64,000 nucleotides of DNA, from contig NZ_JAJSDQ010000008.1 of the NCBI RefSeq assembly GCF_021272345.1, forward strand, positions 39,489-103,488, in the 5' to 3' direction. Source of the DNA: Ornithinimicrobium sediminis. GTDB taxonomy: Bacteria > Actinomycetota > Actinomycetes > Actinomycetales > Dermatophilaceae. How positions within the stretch are numbered: the stretch's first letter is position 1; each line of letters starts with the position of its first letter. The notes under the pieces are model-generated. The model worked only from the letters and a program-made list of their open reading frames with translations. It had not been told where the DNA came from and ran no database searches. The position numbers and the translations under genes were made by a program. Of the stretch, positions 39,301 through 47,476 are shown one piece after another.

Positions 39301-39739
39301 GGGACCCGATCCGGAGCCGGGGATGGAGGAGGTGCTTCGCGAGCAACTTCTTCCGACCGCGATGCCCCCACGGCGGTTCCTTGCCCAGCTTGAGGCCTTG
39401 GTAGCCGACCTGATAGCCGAGCCCAGCCGAGTGACACCGGAGGAGATTGAGAAAGGTCTGCGCCCCCTAATGCTGGAGGGCAGCTCAGTCCTGGAGTTGA
39501 CTCTCGGTCAGGTCGAACGGCTGGCGGCAGGGGACGCCGTTGACGTGGAGCTGAGTGCCGAGTCCGTGCAGGCTGCCATAGCTGGGCGGGTGAGGCTTCG
39601 CTACGATTCGAAGGTGCTAGCCGGAGAACAGGTTGGCTCCTCAGCGCTGGGGCGTGCCCTTGACGATGCGTTCGCCGTGCTGACGCGGGGGCGCAAGCGG
39701 CCACCGTCGGGGCCGGCGCAGGACATGAGCGGCGAGTAG
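36326..39739 (+). CDS. Large protein of unknown function, 1137 aa
   Basis: A single unbroken frame of 1137 residues. The first 450 residues alternate amphipathic strands and acidic segments; residues about 470-540 (RPLVIADDLPGVVTGEITL) repeat that strand-rich style. A strongly hydrophobic segment at about residues 550-575 (WLAFLVATLLVGLLGAMI) could cross a membrane. The C-terminal part (from about 940) is acidic, with a helical tail. No signal peptide is evident. Repeated beta-rich modules around a hydrophobic helix resemble lipid-binding TULIP-like proteins in outline, but this is a guess. GC is lower than in the core genes. No partner gene is obvious. Confidence 0.7.
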   Translation: MGGSQTAGQEVLLVLAREEVERQIRRVLYRNGVPVLFSRTGIEIPIEGVDDVTADLYLSVSSVSVLLHEPDELTLTARFRGSAVHLNLPGGVTRRFCDLAGTIEVRSPIFLEGADREVAFGLSGGLDGSAMDVSIDLNDDAVHEIDATLRLLCALLPDCEPSDPLTWKDDVRERVEAAVPAALVDADGVAFRGGLDVLEPDARSPIVPKELCGFRVNLPFFNTGELILAFRLADPTCPGQGLPVSGFTGGNERAALAVANDFLFGEVVGPAVAVGLLGAVERPDVGASPWFRTGVDENGDSDLPCDLAQAGALVLELQAADRALQARNAPPPPNAMTPAEFIVAHALRARTLDLVRGHTGAFLVDELCRTLAEDLNRLLIRCDWLSDARFPGRSRASEVSAVCASMDADQVFPRTGDPYFWWDLVLENRRLLDLAFPAALAATLAVPSEDRRATVDSFFGWSDETNGRYRLKRPLVIADDLPGVVTGEITLTSFELFENDGEIRFAGAFKGKAFGNAVIRFDGTFAGGAELSASGGQLSTDIDVSDPQVDTQLGWLAFLVATLLVGLLGAMITGAVTQAVLNTLRPLLGRTIARRLTREDLPERSEGLLLHRVTLDDLVLVGELEQPRDPEFDGTRIGRRAWELDLDLNPDSSPWSGPPHVPDVVLRAGVALEARDGAELIDFGSIPAWRALNLGHVDVVHPTTAQRRLPSLAVDDIPMDRYDYGSVVFPARTDENLTNPVYRLFPMRVLGVRTAAGRRAMLWLWRWPSGHVNCLFEVYRRREDGRAEIAGRVTRHCRELDSGTDDIMLPTPVLTPSGLGWGMDVEMRPAAAEWRQCVYTHDGMLEARGIALPAPLTGSWRVLKDGALEDGSCSSRDNKECVALVRGETTEIDLALVGPDASRAGTGTVTFTVAEDGMSVQSESSEGADGRFTLMLTIRDGGCMEHEAERAVNLIGEDREEPGREGLIEDLMEFERLIGGGPQDFPPARPGAGPDPEPGMEEVLREQLLPTAMPPRRFLAQLEALVADLIAEPSRVTPEEIEKGLRPLMLEGSSVLELTLGQVERLAAGDAVDVELSAESVQAAIAGRVRLRYDSKVLAGEQVGSSALGRALDDAFAVLTRGRKRPPSGPAQDMSGE

Positions 39740-39939
39740 GCATGGCCAGTAGGCAATAGCAACCTGCCCCGGAGTTAGGGGGAAGTAGATGCATCAAGGA
39801 CGGGACGTCGTCCGCCTCGTCCGCCACCCTGCAGTTGCCGGACCCAAGATGGGAGCAGACCTTCGGAGGCGCTGAAGCGGTTCACCCGCAAGGTTTGCCA
39901 GCGGATGAACCTCTGCTCGAGCTCGCGAGCCAGAGCCGC

Positions 39940-40689
39940 TCACGCGTCGAACTGCCTGACCCGATCCAAGCGTGCAAGCTCCAGTGTTGTCCGGCCCTCG
40001 AAGCGTCGTCGTAGGTCGGCCACCTCAAGGTACCGTCGCGCTAGCCCCACTGGACCGTTGAGCATCCCGAGGACCCGTGACAGGTGCTCACTCTTCGTAG
40101 GATCGGCAGCCAGCACAGAGTCGTGCAAAGCCGAGCGCGCCCACGGACGCCCGTGCGCGAGACCAGAATAGAGCCGCCAGTCCGCGAGGTACGACGTGCC
40201 GAATGCCTCGTCGATGCTTCGGATGATCTGCGTCGTCGAAGTCGTCACAAGAAAGCTCTGCGCGGGGAACTCCTTCCGCGCCGCCCGGCCATGCCTCTCA
40301 CCAGTGAGCGTCGCCCCCATCTGGAGCATGTCGTCCAGATCGTCAACCATGAGCGACACGTAGCGACGCTTTTGCAGCTCGACTTCGGGGAGCATCAGCC
40401 AGAGACCCGTTGCAAGGGACTCGATGGCCGTCCTAACAAGGGTTCCCTCGGCCGCACCACTGCTGTCGAACCGTCCGTCGTCCGAGAACGCAAGCGTGAG
40501 GATTGCGTCGTGCATGGCAGACGCGGACTGCGCGAGCATCGCGATGACCTCTGACCGGGTCTGGGCCCCCGGGACCAGACCAGCCCAGGCCTTGTCGACC
40601 CGACGTCCTTCGTCGTCCGACGGCTCCCACCCTGCCTCGGCCGCGGCCGCGAACCACACGGCAAAATCGAGGTCGTCGTGAAGTTCCAT
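39940..40689 (-). CDS. Hypothetical protein, 249 aa
   Basis: A mostly helical cytosolic protein. DWRLYSGLAHGRPWARSAL near residue 180 is a pattern found in several uncharacterised actinobacterial proteins with a Ser-Gly-x-x-His segment. The ATG at 40689 opens with MELHDDLDFAVWFAAAAEAG; longer in-frame starts run into Arg-rich, non-conserved sequence. No family name can be given. Confidence 0.65.
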   Translation of the reverse strand: MELHDDLDFAVWFAAAAEAGWEPSDDEGRRVDKAWAGLVPGAQTRSEVIAMLAQSASAMHDAILTLAFSDDGRFDSSGAAEGTLVRTAIESLATGLWLMLPEVELQKRRYVSLMVDDLDDMLQMGATLTGERHGRAARKEFPAQSFLVTTSTTQIIRSIDEAFGTSYLADWRLYSGLAHGRPWARSALHDSVLAADPTKSEHLSRVLGMLNGPVGLARRYLEVADLRRRFEGRTTLELARLDRVRQFDA

Positions 40690-40809
40690 GCCGCGCACCG
40701 TACTACCGGGCACAGGCGCACCTGACAGGGTCCGCGCGCCAGCAGCTTTCGGTGCCCTGTTGGCGGCGTAGTCCCGAGACACTCTCGCACCGGTGGATCG
40801 AGGCACTCG

Positions 40810-41532
40810 TCAAGTCCGTTCGTGGTGCTTTGGGGCGTAGTTGGCGATGCGCTCGTTCCGTGCACTGATGAACGTCATCGACCGGTGCATGTACTCGCGG
40901 TACTCGTCCACACTCGCTGCGGGCAGCGGGTCGCCCCCGTAGTCGTCGAAGGCCTTAAGGAACTTCACTGATGAGTAGCGTTCGTCCACGAGGAAGTGGT
41001 CGACGTAGCCACGGAAGTCCTTGAAGAGGTCGAAGAAGTCGTCGTACCGCGCCAGCGTGGCAGCCAGTGGACTGTCCGTGCCCTCGTAGTGGCGGCGGAT
41101 GCACTCGAGCGTGAGGTCGAAGCGGTCGCGGATCCTGGGATGGATTCCTCGGCTCTGGTTGATGGAGTGCCGCCACTTCCCGTCCACGCGGACCTGCGGG
41201 GGGAAGACGATGTATGCCCCGACCGTGCACCCCAGATCGTAGAGAGCCTTTACCTCCTCGGGTGGAACGTGGTGGAGGACCCCGACCAGACGAGCAGGTC
41301 GACGCTACATCGAGTAGGTGTGGGTGATGGCGTCGCTGCTCAGCCAGAACTCGCCGAGCTCAGACTTGTGATGCAGGCGAGCGTCCAGGTCGAAGGCTGC
41401 GCCGTTGGGCAGCGGCTTGCTCCACAGCAGCTGGTGGTACCGCCGCAGTGTCGCGCTGTGACTGTCGGGATCACGCCCGCCCGCCTCGGTCCGCACGTCG
41501 AAGGTCGTGTCGATGAGACTGCCGTGGGCCAT
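40810..41532 (-). pseudogene. DUF6994-like gene with in-frame stop
   Basis: Reading from 41532, the frame gives DVRTEAGGRDPDSHSATLRR and RYHQLLWSKPLPNG, then TAG at 41305-41307. Past the stop, in the same frame, it continues VPPEEVKALYDLGCTVGAYI, DLTLECIRRHYEGTDSPL and YVDHFLVDERYSS to 40810. It aligns end to end with the intact paralogue at 43774-44478. The only visible lesion is the stop codon (a nonsense change or an assembly error). The family function is unknown. Confidence 0.8.
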
Positions 41533-41644
41533 GTCGACAGGCTAGGACGCTCCGTCGCCGACCGGGTGAGTCCAACGGTGCCCTCAGGGAGAGGATGGAC
41601 TCCAGCTAGGGCTTCGTCGCGTTGGCTAGCTCAGCCATCGCGCC

Positions 41645-42976
41645 TCATCTCCGATGCGCTCGACTTGGCGCTTCACCGGCGTACTGCTGGCGGAGAGCGG
41701 AAAGCTGCCTGCGAAGCGGTGTTCTTGGGACCTTCGCCAGATTCAGGGGTGGGTCGAGCTGGGCGAGTACTGCGGTTTCGAGGTCGCCCAGGGTGTCGGC
41801 GTCCGCGATGGGGATCGCCACCACGCGTAGGTGGGCGTGCATCCATCGCGTGAGATCTGCTTCGTCGATGACGGACGAGCCATGGGCTCTTGCCAGAGCC
41901 GATCCGAGGCTTCGACGTAGTGTGGAGAACTCGTACCGGCTACCAAGGTGCATCGTGGCGATCCGACCCCACAGGGTGTTGGTCGATGAGGAACCGCCGC
42001 TCCGTGTTGCGCCTGCCAGCCCTGCGTAGACCAATCCGGCCTCGACCCCGTGTCTCAGCCCCTTGCTGAGATCCTCCGCTCCGGTCTCGTCGACCCACCA
42101 GCTGTACACCCCCGGAGATCGCAGACCCGAGCCCTTGGCCGCGAGGAAGTCACGCGGCGTCGCCGCGCGGGAGGGGTCGCGAAGTCGGGCTACGACATCG
42201 TGTTCGTGTTGCTGGTTGACACTGTGCTGCAGGTACCAGGCCAGCCGCCGGCCGAATGAGAGTCCTTTTAGTTGGTCGGTCACCACGGCACCCAGCGGCC
42301 CAACTGCGGTTTCAACTGGCTTGACGTACGCTGCGCCGGCGTGGATGTCGATCACCACGCCGCCCAGAGGACCAATCGCTCGTTGCAGGTGCGTCGCCAC
42401 CTTCTGGCCCCAGTCGTGGCGATAGGTCTGGTCCATGTCGGGTAGGTAGCAGTCGTATGGCTCGAGCCATGCGTCAGGGCGGACGAGGCCGTGTTCGGCG
42501 GACAGGATGAACCACGGCAGCCCGGAGGTCGCGGCGTAGGCACGCATCTTGGCGAAGTAGTCCGAGGTGTAGAGATCCTTGGCGGGCGCCCCGTCGCTGC
42601 GCTTGCTTCTCACGCAGCCCACGAGCACAACGTCCGCTGGCGGGTTGGCTCGTCGGTGTGCGGCCCCTTCCGCGCGCCTGCGAGCCACCGGCCCGGTGCC
42701 GCTTGGTATGGGAGTGGTCGTGTTGCCCTTGCCGATGGGGAACCCCAGTCTTGCTAGCAGCCGTCGACTGTTCTGCGACTGGAAGTTGCTCCTGTCGAGT
42801 CCGGTGGTGAGCGCGATCACCTGCTTGACCGACCACCGGACCCCGTCGATCTCGACCCAGTACTGCTGGATCTGTTCAGGGTGTTGACGGGCGAGCTGGG
42901 CTCGCACGTCGTCCGCGGTCAGCTCGAACCGGTGACCCGCAAGCGTGAACAAGATGGCCGGTGCCCCACTCACCAT
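41645..42976 (-). CDS. DUF6884 / GIY-YIG nuclease fusion protein
   Basis: A 443-residue, three-part protein. The N-terminal 75 residues (FELTADDVRAQLARQHPEQI) form a small domain common to actinobacterial hypotheticals. Residues about 115-240 are DUF6884 (VVLVGCVRSKRSDGAPAKDL, then FILSAEHGLVRP). Residues about 288-415 are a GIY-YIG nuclease: GVYSWW, LVYAGLAG, HLGSRYEFSTLRRSLGSAL, Glu near 400 and PPLN. The ATG at 42976 follows a GGAGGGGAG ribosome-binding site. GIY-YIG enzymes nick or cut DNA using a metal; DUF6884 is often found in phage and defence loci. Target and partner are unknown. Confidence 0.8.
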   Translation of the reverse strand: MVSGAPAILFTLAGHRFELTADDVRAQLARQHPEQIQQYWVEIDGVRWSVKQVIALTTGLDRSNFQSQNSRRLLARLGFPIGKGNTTTPIPSGTGPVARRRAEGAAHRRANPPADVVLVGCVRSKRSDGAPAKDLYTSDYFAKMRAYAATSGLPWFILSAEHGLVRPDAWLEPYDCYLPDMDQTYRHDWGQKVATHLQRAIGPLGGVVIDIHAGAAYVKPVETAVGPLGAVVTDQLKGLSFGRRLAWYLQHSVNQQHEHDVVARLRDPSRAATPRDFLAAKGSGLRSPGVYSWWVDETGAEDLSKGLRHGVEAGLVYAGLAGATRSGGSSSTNTLWGRIATMHLGSRYEFSTLRRSLGSALARAHGSSVIDEADLTRWMHAHLRVVAIPIADADTLGDLETAVLAQLDPPLNLAKVPRTPLRRQLSALRQQYAGEAPSRAHRR

Positions 42977-43446
42977 GAACTCCCCTCCATGTTCACCGAG
43001 CGTGCGCCAGCAGGGTCCGCGCCCCAGGCTCGAAACGTCGGGAGACCAGGCCCGCCACACCAGTGCGAGCGCGAGCCGAAAGAGACGTATACCTCCGCGG
43101 GGGCGTCCGCAGGCTGATCGTCGACCGCGTTGCTCCCGTGGAGAGGACCACCACGGACAGGATAGATGCCTCGACGCTCCACCTTCTCACCCCGCGCGCT
43201 GCGGCGATCTTGTGGCCCCGAGCCGCCCCATGACCCCACTCCACTCCTCGGCACCCATGACCCACGTACCCCTTGCGAGGGCGTCCGTTCAGCGGCACCA
43301 TCGACCAACGGTAGACGCGAAAGGGGAGCGTACCCTGGCTTGTTGCCCGTGCTGCCACGTTGCCGCTAGCCTCCACCCGTAGGAAGTCTTCAGACTTCAC
43401 CGATGGCTGAGCGCTGTTTGGCGCGAACCACCGTGCCGGGCGGGAT
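42977..43446. other. Intergenic stretch, 470 bases, no gene supported
   Basis: Divergent promoters for the GIY-YIG gene and the small zinc-ribbon gene should lie here. Frames crossing it have poor codon use and no recognisable motif. I found no repeat or hairpin worth naming. Confidence 0.6.
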
Positions 43447-43689
43447 ATGAGCCAGCCGAGCACGACGTCTCTCCCAAGGAACGTCGTGTCCGACGAATGC
43501 CTGAAGGTGCCGTACCTCACCCTGCACGCTGCCGAGTCTGCGCTGCGAGCCATCCAGCGACGCAGCAGGGTGCGCGAACGAAAGATTCCCAGTGGCACGT
43601 ATCTGTGCTCTGGCTGCGGTCGCTGGCACGTGACGTCCAAGTCGAAGAGCCAAACGCCGCCCTGGTTGAAGCGAGCCTCGACGCGCTGA
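43447..43689 (+). CDS. Small zinc-ribbon-like protein, 80 aa
   Basis: An 80-residue basic protein with YLCSGCGRWHVTSK near the C-terminus, a CxxC knuckle followed by a histidine, and an N-terminal helix with several Arg. The motif recurs in small proteins of actinobacterial phage-like islands. It converges on the DUF6994-like gene. Probably nucleic-acid binding; no function known. Confidence 0.65.
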   Translation: MSQPSTTSLPRNVVSDECLKVPYLTLHAAESALRAIQRRSRVRERKIPSGTYLCSGCGRWHVTSKSKSQTPPWLKRASTR

Positions 43690-43773
43690 TCGTGTCGCAC
43701 CTGGCGCGCATGCGAGTCTGGCACCCGCGGGAGGGGCCACCGAGGGACGGCGAGCAGGCAACTCCCGCCAGCG

Positions 43774-44478
43774 TTAGTCGACCTGGATCTTGAGTGCATC
43801 GATGCGTCGGTTCCGGGCTTCGATGAACTCCATAGCGCTGTGCCTGTAGCTGGCGTACGTCTCAGCGTCGGTGGGGCGCGCCGAGGTCATGAAGTTGTCG
43901 AACGGCAGGTGGAAACGAACTTCGGCCGTGTCGTTGGTGACGAGGTCCTGCAGGTGGAAGAAGTCCACGTAGCCCTCGAAGTCCACAAAGAGGGCGAAGT
44001 ACCGCTCGTACCGGCTGAGCACGTCGTCCAACGGGCTTGACTCGCTGACGTAGTGCCGGCGCACGCATTCAAGGGTGAGGTCGAGCCGGTCGGCGATCTT
44101 TCGGCGGAAGCCGCGGGCGCCGTTGATGGTCTGTTTCCCACCGACCCGGTTGGACGGCCACACCAGCATGCCGCCGATCGAGTACTGCAGGGTGCGGAAC
44201 CGGCGCACGTCCTCCTCGGGGAGGGCTTCGATGATGCTGCGGGCGCTCTTGCCGAAGGTCGGGACCGCAGTGTCGCTCGCGAGCCGGAACCTCCCGAGGT
44301 CGGACTCATGCAGCAGGTAGGGGCGCCGCTTCGCCGTCGTGAGCTGGAACATCTGGCCAGAGGGCAACGGCCTGCTCCACAGCGCCTGGTGGTAGCGGCG
44401 AAGCGTGGGGCTGTGCGTGTCAGGGTCCTTGCCCTTGGGGGTGTCGTCCCTGAAGTCGAAGGAAGTGTCCAGGAGCAT
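43774..44478 (-). CDS. DUF6994-like protein, intact copy
   Basis: A 234-residue protein matching the broken copy at 40810-41532: SPTLRRYHQALWSRPLPSG, LVWPSNRVGGKQTINGARG, DRLDLTLECVRRHYVSES, LFVDFEGYVDFFHLQDLV and a C-terminal FIEARNRRIDAL. Conserved Asp/His/Arg residues are many but no catalytic site is recognised. It is divergent from the uracil-DNA glycosylase gene (starts 128 bp apart), so the two may share regulation. The family appears widespread in actinobacteria and is of unknown function. Confidence 0.8.
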   Translation of the reverse strand: MLLDTSFDFRDDTPKGKDPDTHSPTLRRYHQALWSRPLPSGQMFQLTTAKRRPYLLHESDLGRFRLASDTAVPTFGKSARSIIEALPEEDVRRFRTLQYSIGGMLVWPSNRVGGKQTINGARGFRRKIADRLDLTLECVRRHYVSESSPLDDVLSRYERYFALFVDFEGYVDFFHLQDLVTNDTAEVRFHLPFDNFMTSARPTDAETYASYRHSAMEFIEARNRRIDALKIQVD

Positions 44479-44606
44479 CGCGGCCTCCGTGCGTTGTAAG
44501 TTCCAGCACCATAGGGGACTCCACCGACACCCGCGCAGTCAGCGTCGCAGCCGTATCGTCAGTGGCGTCGGCCACCATTGGGAGACCGCCGACTGAGGGA
44601 GACATC

Positions 44607-45620
44607 GTGATCAGCGCACAGGCAGCGAAGAAGCAGGCGAATGCGCACCTGCGCGCCGAGGGGTCGCATCTGGTGGCGGCTCATGCCTCCAGGGACAAGG
44701 TGCACGGCGTCTGGGTGCTCGGTTACCGCGACCCAGACCAGCCGGAGGAGATGCTGATCGGTGGCGCGCTGGTCGTCACGGACGAAGGTGAGGTGCACAC
44801 GATCGGATCGACGCCTGATGCTGTGGACGTTCTGATGCAGTCGCTGGGACGTGGCCACTTCGGGGGCGCGGACGACGTGTGGTCCCGCGAAGGCGAGAGC
44901 CTTGCGCTGTTGGCGGACGAGGATCCCGAGGAGGCCGCGGGTCTGGCGGCACTGGCCGCTTCGCGACGTCCGTGGCCAGGCGTGCTGGGCGAGGATCTCG
45001 AGAAGCCGTACTTCAAGGACCTGCTGCGGTTCGTCGAACGGGAGCGTCTCCGCGGTGCTGTCTACCCGTCGCCGGGCGATCTCTTCGCGGCGTTCCACCT
45101 GACCCCCTTCGAGAAGGTCAAGGTGGTCATCCTCGGACAGGACCCGTACCACCAGCCGGGTCAGGCCAACGGCTTGTGCTTCTCGGTCCCTCGGGACGTT
45201 CCCCGACTCCCGCCGTCCCTGCGGAACATCCACGCGGCGATGGTGCGGGACGGGTTCACCCCGCCGCCCCACGGAGACCTGACCGGATGGGCCCGACAGG
45301 GCGCCCTGCTGCTCAACACCGCACTGTCCGTGCGTGACTCCGAGGCAAACTCCCACGCCGAGCAGTGGCGTGAGTTCACTGATGCGGTAATCACCAAGCT
45401 CAGCGAGCGCCAACGTCCCGTCGTCTTCGTCCTCTGGGGCAAGACGGCTCAAAGCAAGCGGGACCTGATCAACGAGGACCGACATGAGGTCGTCACCGCC
45501 CCACACCCCGCCGCCCGGGGAGGCTCTCAGACCCAGTTCCGCGAGGCAGGGACCTTCAGTGGGGTCAACAGCCGACTCAAGGCCCTCCATGATGCACCTA
45601 TCGAATGGGGCGAAGCCTAA
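44607..45620 (+). CDS. Uracil-DNA glycosylase with N-terminal YrhB/Imm35-like domain
   Basis: A 337-residue fusion. Residues 1-80 resemble the YrhB/Imm35 domain (AAKKQANAHLRAEG, then GGALVVTDEGEVHTIGSTP). Residues about 130-330 are a family 1 UDG: GQDPYHQPGQANGLCFSV (catalytic D179, pocket Y181 and F192), LLLNTALSV (N237) and the catalytic-loop His in APHP (H300). After APHP the usual S-P-L-S/R-G-F-F-G minor-groove loop is replaced by AARGGSQTQFREAGTF. It should excise uracil from DNA. The GTG at 44607 has a GAGGGAG site; an upstream in-frame GTG at 44562 would add 15 residues. As an island gene it is probably not the housekeeping ung, and the window contains no other copy. Confidence 0.88.
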   Translation: MISAQAAKKQANAHLRAEGSHLVAAHASRDKVHGVWVLGYRDPDQPEEMLIGGALVVTDEGEVHTIGSTPDAVDVLMQSLGRGHFGGADDVWSREGESLALLADEDPEEAAGLAALAASRRPWPGVLGEDLEKPYFKDLLRFVERERLRGAVYPSPGDLFAAFHLTPFEKVKVVILGQDPYHQPGQANGLCFSVPRDVPRLPPSLRNIHAAMVRDGFTPPPHGDLTGWARQGALLLNTALSVRDSEANSHAEQWREFTDAVITKLSERQRPVVFVLWGKTAQSKRDLINEDRHEVVTAPHPAARGGSQTQFREAGTFSGVNSRLKALHDAPIEWGEA

Positions 45621-45807
45621 GCCCCTCCAGCCGTCGACGTACCGACGTTTGGAACGCCCCAGGTGCGGCAGTAGCGGACGGGTCACCGTCCAATCGCTGA
45701 ACCGGTCCGACTACGGGCTCCTTTGCGGAGGCGCTGATGCCTAGTACTTGGGTGAGGGTGGGTTTAGGTAGTCAGACGTTAATCATCGGAAAGTGATCAC
45801 CGTTGTT

Positions 45808-46665
45808 TTAGCTCCCCCCACGAATGCCGGCTTCGATGACCTCTTCCTCATCAAGCCGATGCCCTGGCTTCGTTAGCTCCAAGCTGGCGAGATGCTTCTG
45901 GAGTTTCTTGGACATAGGAAGGAAGGTAGCGAAAGTGAGGCCGCCTGAGAAAACCGCCCCGGCGAGTGGGACAATCTTGGCAACGCCGCCTGCAAAGAGC
46001 TGCTTGGTCATGCGGACGCCCAACAAGGATGCAACTTTCTTGACCACCGGGTAGATAGCTCCCTGGGTCAGAGCCTTCTGCGGCAGCTTCTTCACTACCT
46101 GTCCTGCGATTATGGTGGACACCTTTGTCACGCTGGCTTGCGCCATTTGAACTCCGAACATGACCCCGACGAAAAGGGTCAGGATGCTCTTGGTAGCCTC
46201 ATCGAGTTCTTCGTCGTCTTCGGCAAAGAGATCGGGCCAGCTGTAGATGTAGGCTAGTTTCTGTGCGATGCGAAGCGCGTGTCCGAAGTATTGAACGAGA
46301 TCGGCTGGTATGGTGCCGATCATCGCGAACCCACCGGGTAGTCCCGCAAGAGAAGACATCCCGGTGACTTTGCCTGTCTCATACCTGATCGACGTATTGG
46401 CTGCTTCGGTGATGACTCTGAGTGGGATGCCTGCGGCGGCCGGACTGTAGGCGATGGCTTTCTGGATCTGTTCCTCGGAGCAGTACCGCTTTAGCGCTAT
46501 CCGGAGATAAGTTCCTCGGTTTATTCTTACGCCGGGCATCTTCGCTGCAGCATCAAGCACTTGGGTGAACTTCGTTCCAGGGTTCTCGATCTCTTTGGTC
46601 GGGACATGAGGCCGATCATATCGGTAGCCTCCGAGAACTTGGGTGAGCATTGCGCGCTGTCCCAT
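45808..46665 (-). CDS. EcsC-family-like membrane-associated protein
   Basis: A 285-residue protein with the EcsC-like segment GLPGGFAMIGTIPADLVQYF, then RIAQKLAYIYSWPDL, and several hydrophobic stretches near 185-240 (FAGGVAKIVPLAGAVFSGGL). EcsC relatives often sit in lipid or stress-related loci and in phage-defence islands. Local GC is clearly lower than in neighbours, a sign of transfer. Start codon choice is uncertain between 46665 and an ATG 15 bp later. Confidence 0.72.
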   Translation of the reverse strand: MGQRAMLTQVLGGYRYDRPHVPTKEIENPGTKFTQVLDAAAKMPGVRINRGTYLRIALKRYCSEEQIQKAIAYSPAAAGIPLRVITEAANTSIRYETGKVTGMSSLAGLPGGFAMIGTIPADLVQYFGHALRIAQKLAYIYSWPDLFAEDDEELDEATKSILTLFVGVMFGVQMAQASVTKVSTIIAGQVVKKLPQKALTQGAIYPVVKKVASLLGVRMTKQLFAGGVAKIVPLAGAVFSGGLTFATFLPMSKKLQKHLASLELTKPGHRLDEEEVIEAGIRGGS

Positions 46666-46715
46666 GGCGAGCCCGTGCTGTCGCCTGGGTCGGCAACCTT
46701 GGGCCCCCGCGCTAG

Positions 46716-47285
46716 CTAGGGCGTACGCGGCTCCCGGCCGCCCAGTTTGTACAGCGCCAGGTCTACGTCGCGGTTGGTCCAGTCCGGTCCCACCTGGGCA
46801 CGAAGATGGTCGACCGTTTCCATGTAAGCGGGGTAGCTGTACCAGCGAGGGATGTTGCCGTCGAACAGGACGGACAGCCCGGCGCGTGCCCGCCGGTCAT
46901 AAACCGCCATCCTTCGGGGAGCTGACGCGGTGAGAATGGCAGAGGCCACTGCGTGCCCGTGGCCACAGCCAGGGAGTTCGCCCAGGATGTCGCGGGCGGC
47001 GTCGGCGGCGCGAGCGAGGGTCACGGACTCATCAAGCGCTGCCTTTCGCGCGCGGGCGGTGATCGCTCGCACCTCAGTTTCGGGCGTGCCCATGAGTTTG
47101 GCCATCCACGGGGTGTTCGCCTGCAGTCGCTTCCACGCCACGAGGGCCCCGAGGTCAACCTTGCCCAGGGAGCCCGAGGTCTCGGCGCGGGCGGAAACTT
47201 CTAGCAGGACCTCGTCGTAGTGAGACGAAGCCTGCTCGTCGTATGCGGCCCTGGCGCTGCGCAACTGGTCAACGATGTCAGTCAT
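46716..47285 (-). CDS. HhH-glycosylase-like protein, 189 aa
   Basis: A 189-residue helical protein. LGELPGCGHGHAVASAILTA looks like a helix-hairpin-helix of HhH-GPD DNA glycosylases, and MAVYDRRARAGL follows where those enzymes carry their catalytic Asp. The hairpin has no lysine, so a bifunctional lyase is not expected. Base-excision activity is inference. The gene follows the EcsC-like gene on the same strand, and together with the uracil glycosylase it gives the island two possible base-excision genes. Confidence 0.6.
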   Translation of the reverse strand: MTDIVDQLRSARAAYDEQASSHYDEVLLEVSARAETSGSLGKVDLGALVAWKRLQANTPWMAKLMGTPETEVRAITARARKAALDESVTLARAADAARDILGELPGCGHGHAVASAILTASAPRRMAVYDRRARAGLSVLFDGNIPRWYSYPAYMETVDHLRAQVGPDWTNRDVDLALYKLGGREPRTP

Positions 47286-47476
47286 TGGCCCAACGTACTA
47301 TCCAACGCGATCACAGCGAGCCGCATTGCGGCTGGCCGCTCCGCCCCATCCGGCTCGCAAGCCATGGCGCCAACTCGAGCACGGTCAGGATATTGCTTCT
47401 GCTCTCGTCAGGACGCATCGTCGGCAAGAGCGTGCGACCACGCTCCTGGCGGCAGACATCCCAGGTTCTGGGACTG

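Noticed and set aside
42993..43799. Minus-strand frame spanning the GIY-YIG/zinc-ribbon intergenic region
   Set aside because: It is Arg/Ser-rich, antisense to the better-supported zinc-ribbon gene, and lacks any motif.
46643..47285. Plus-strand frames opposite the HhH-like gene
   Set aside because: Shadows of the minus-strand gene with no recognisable protein.
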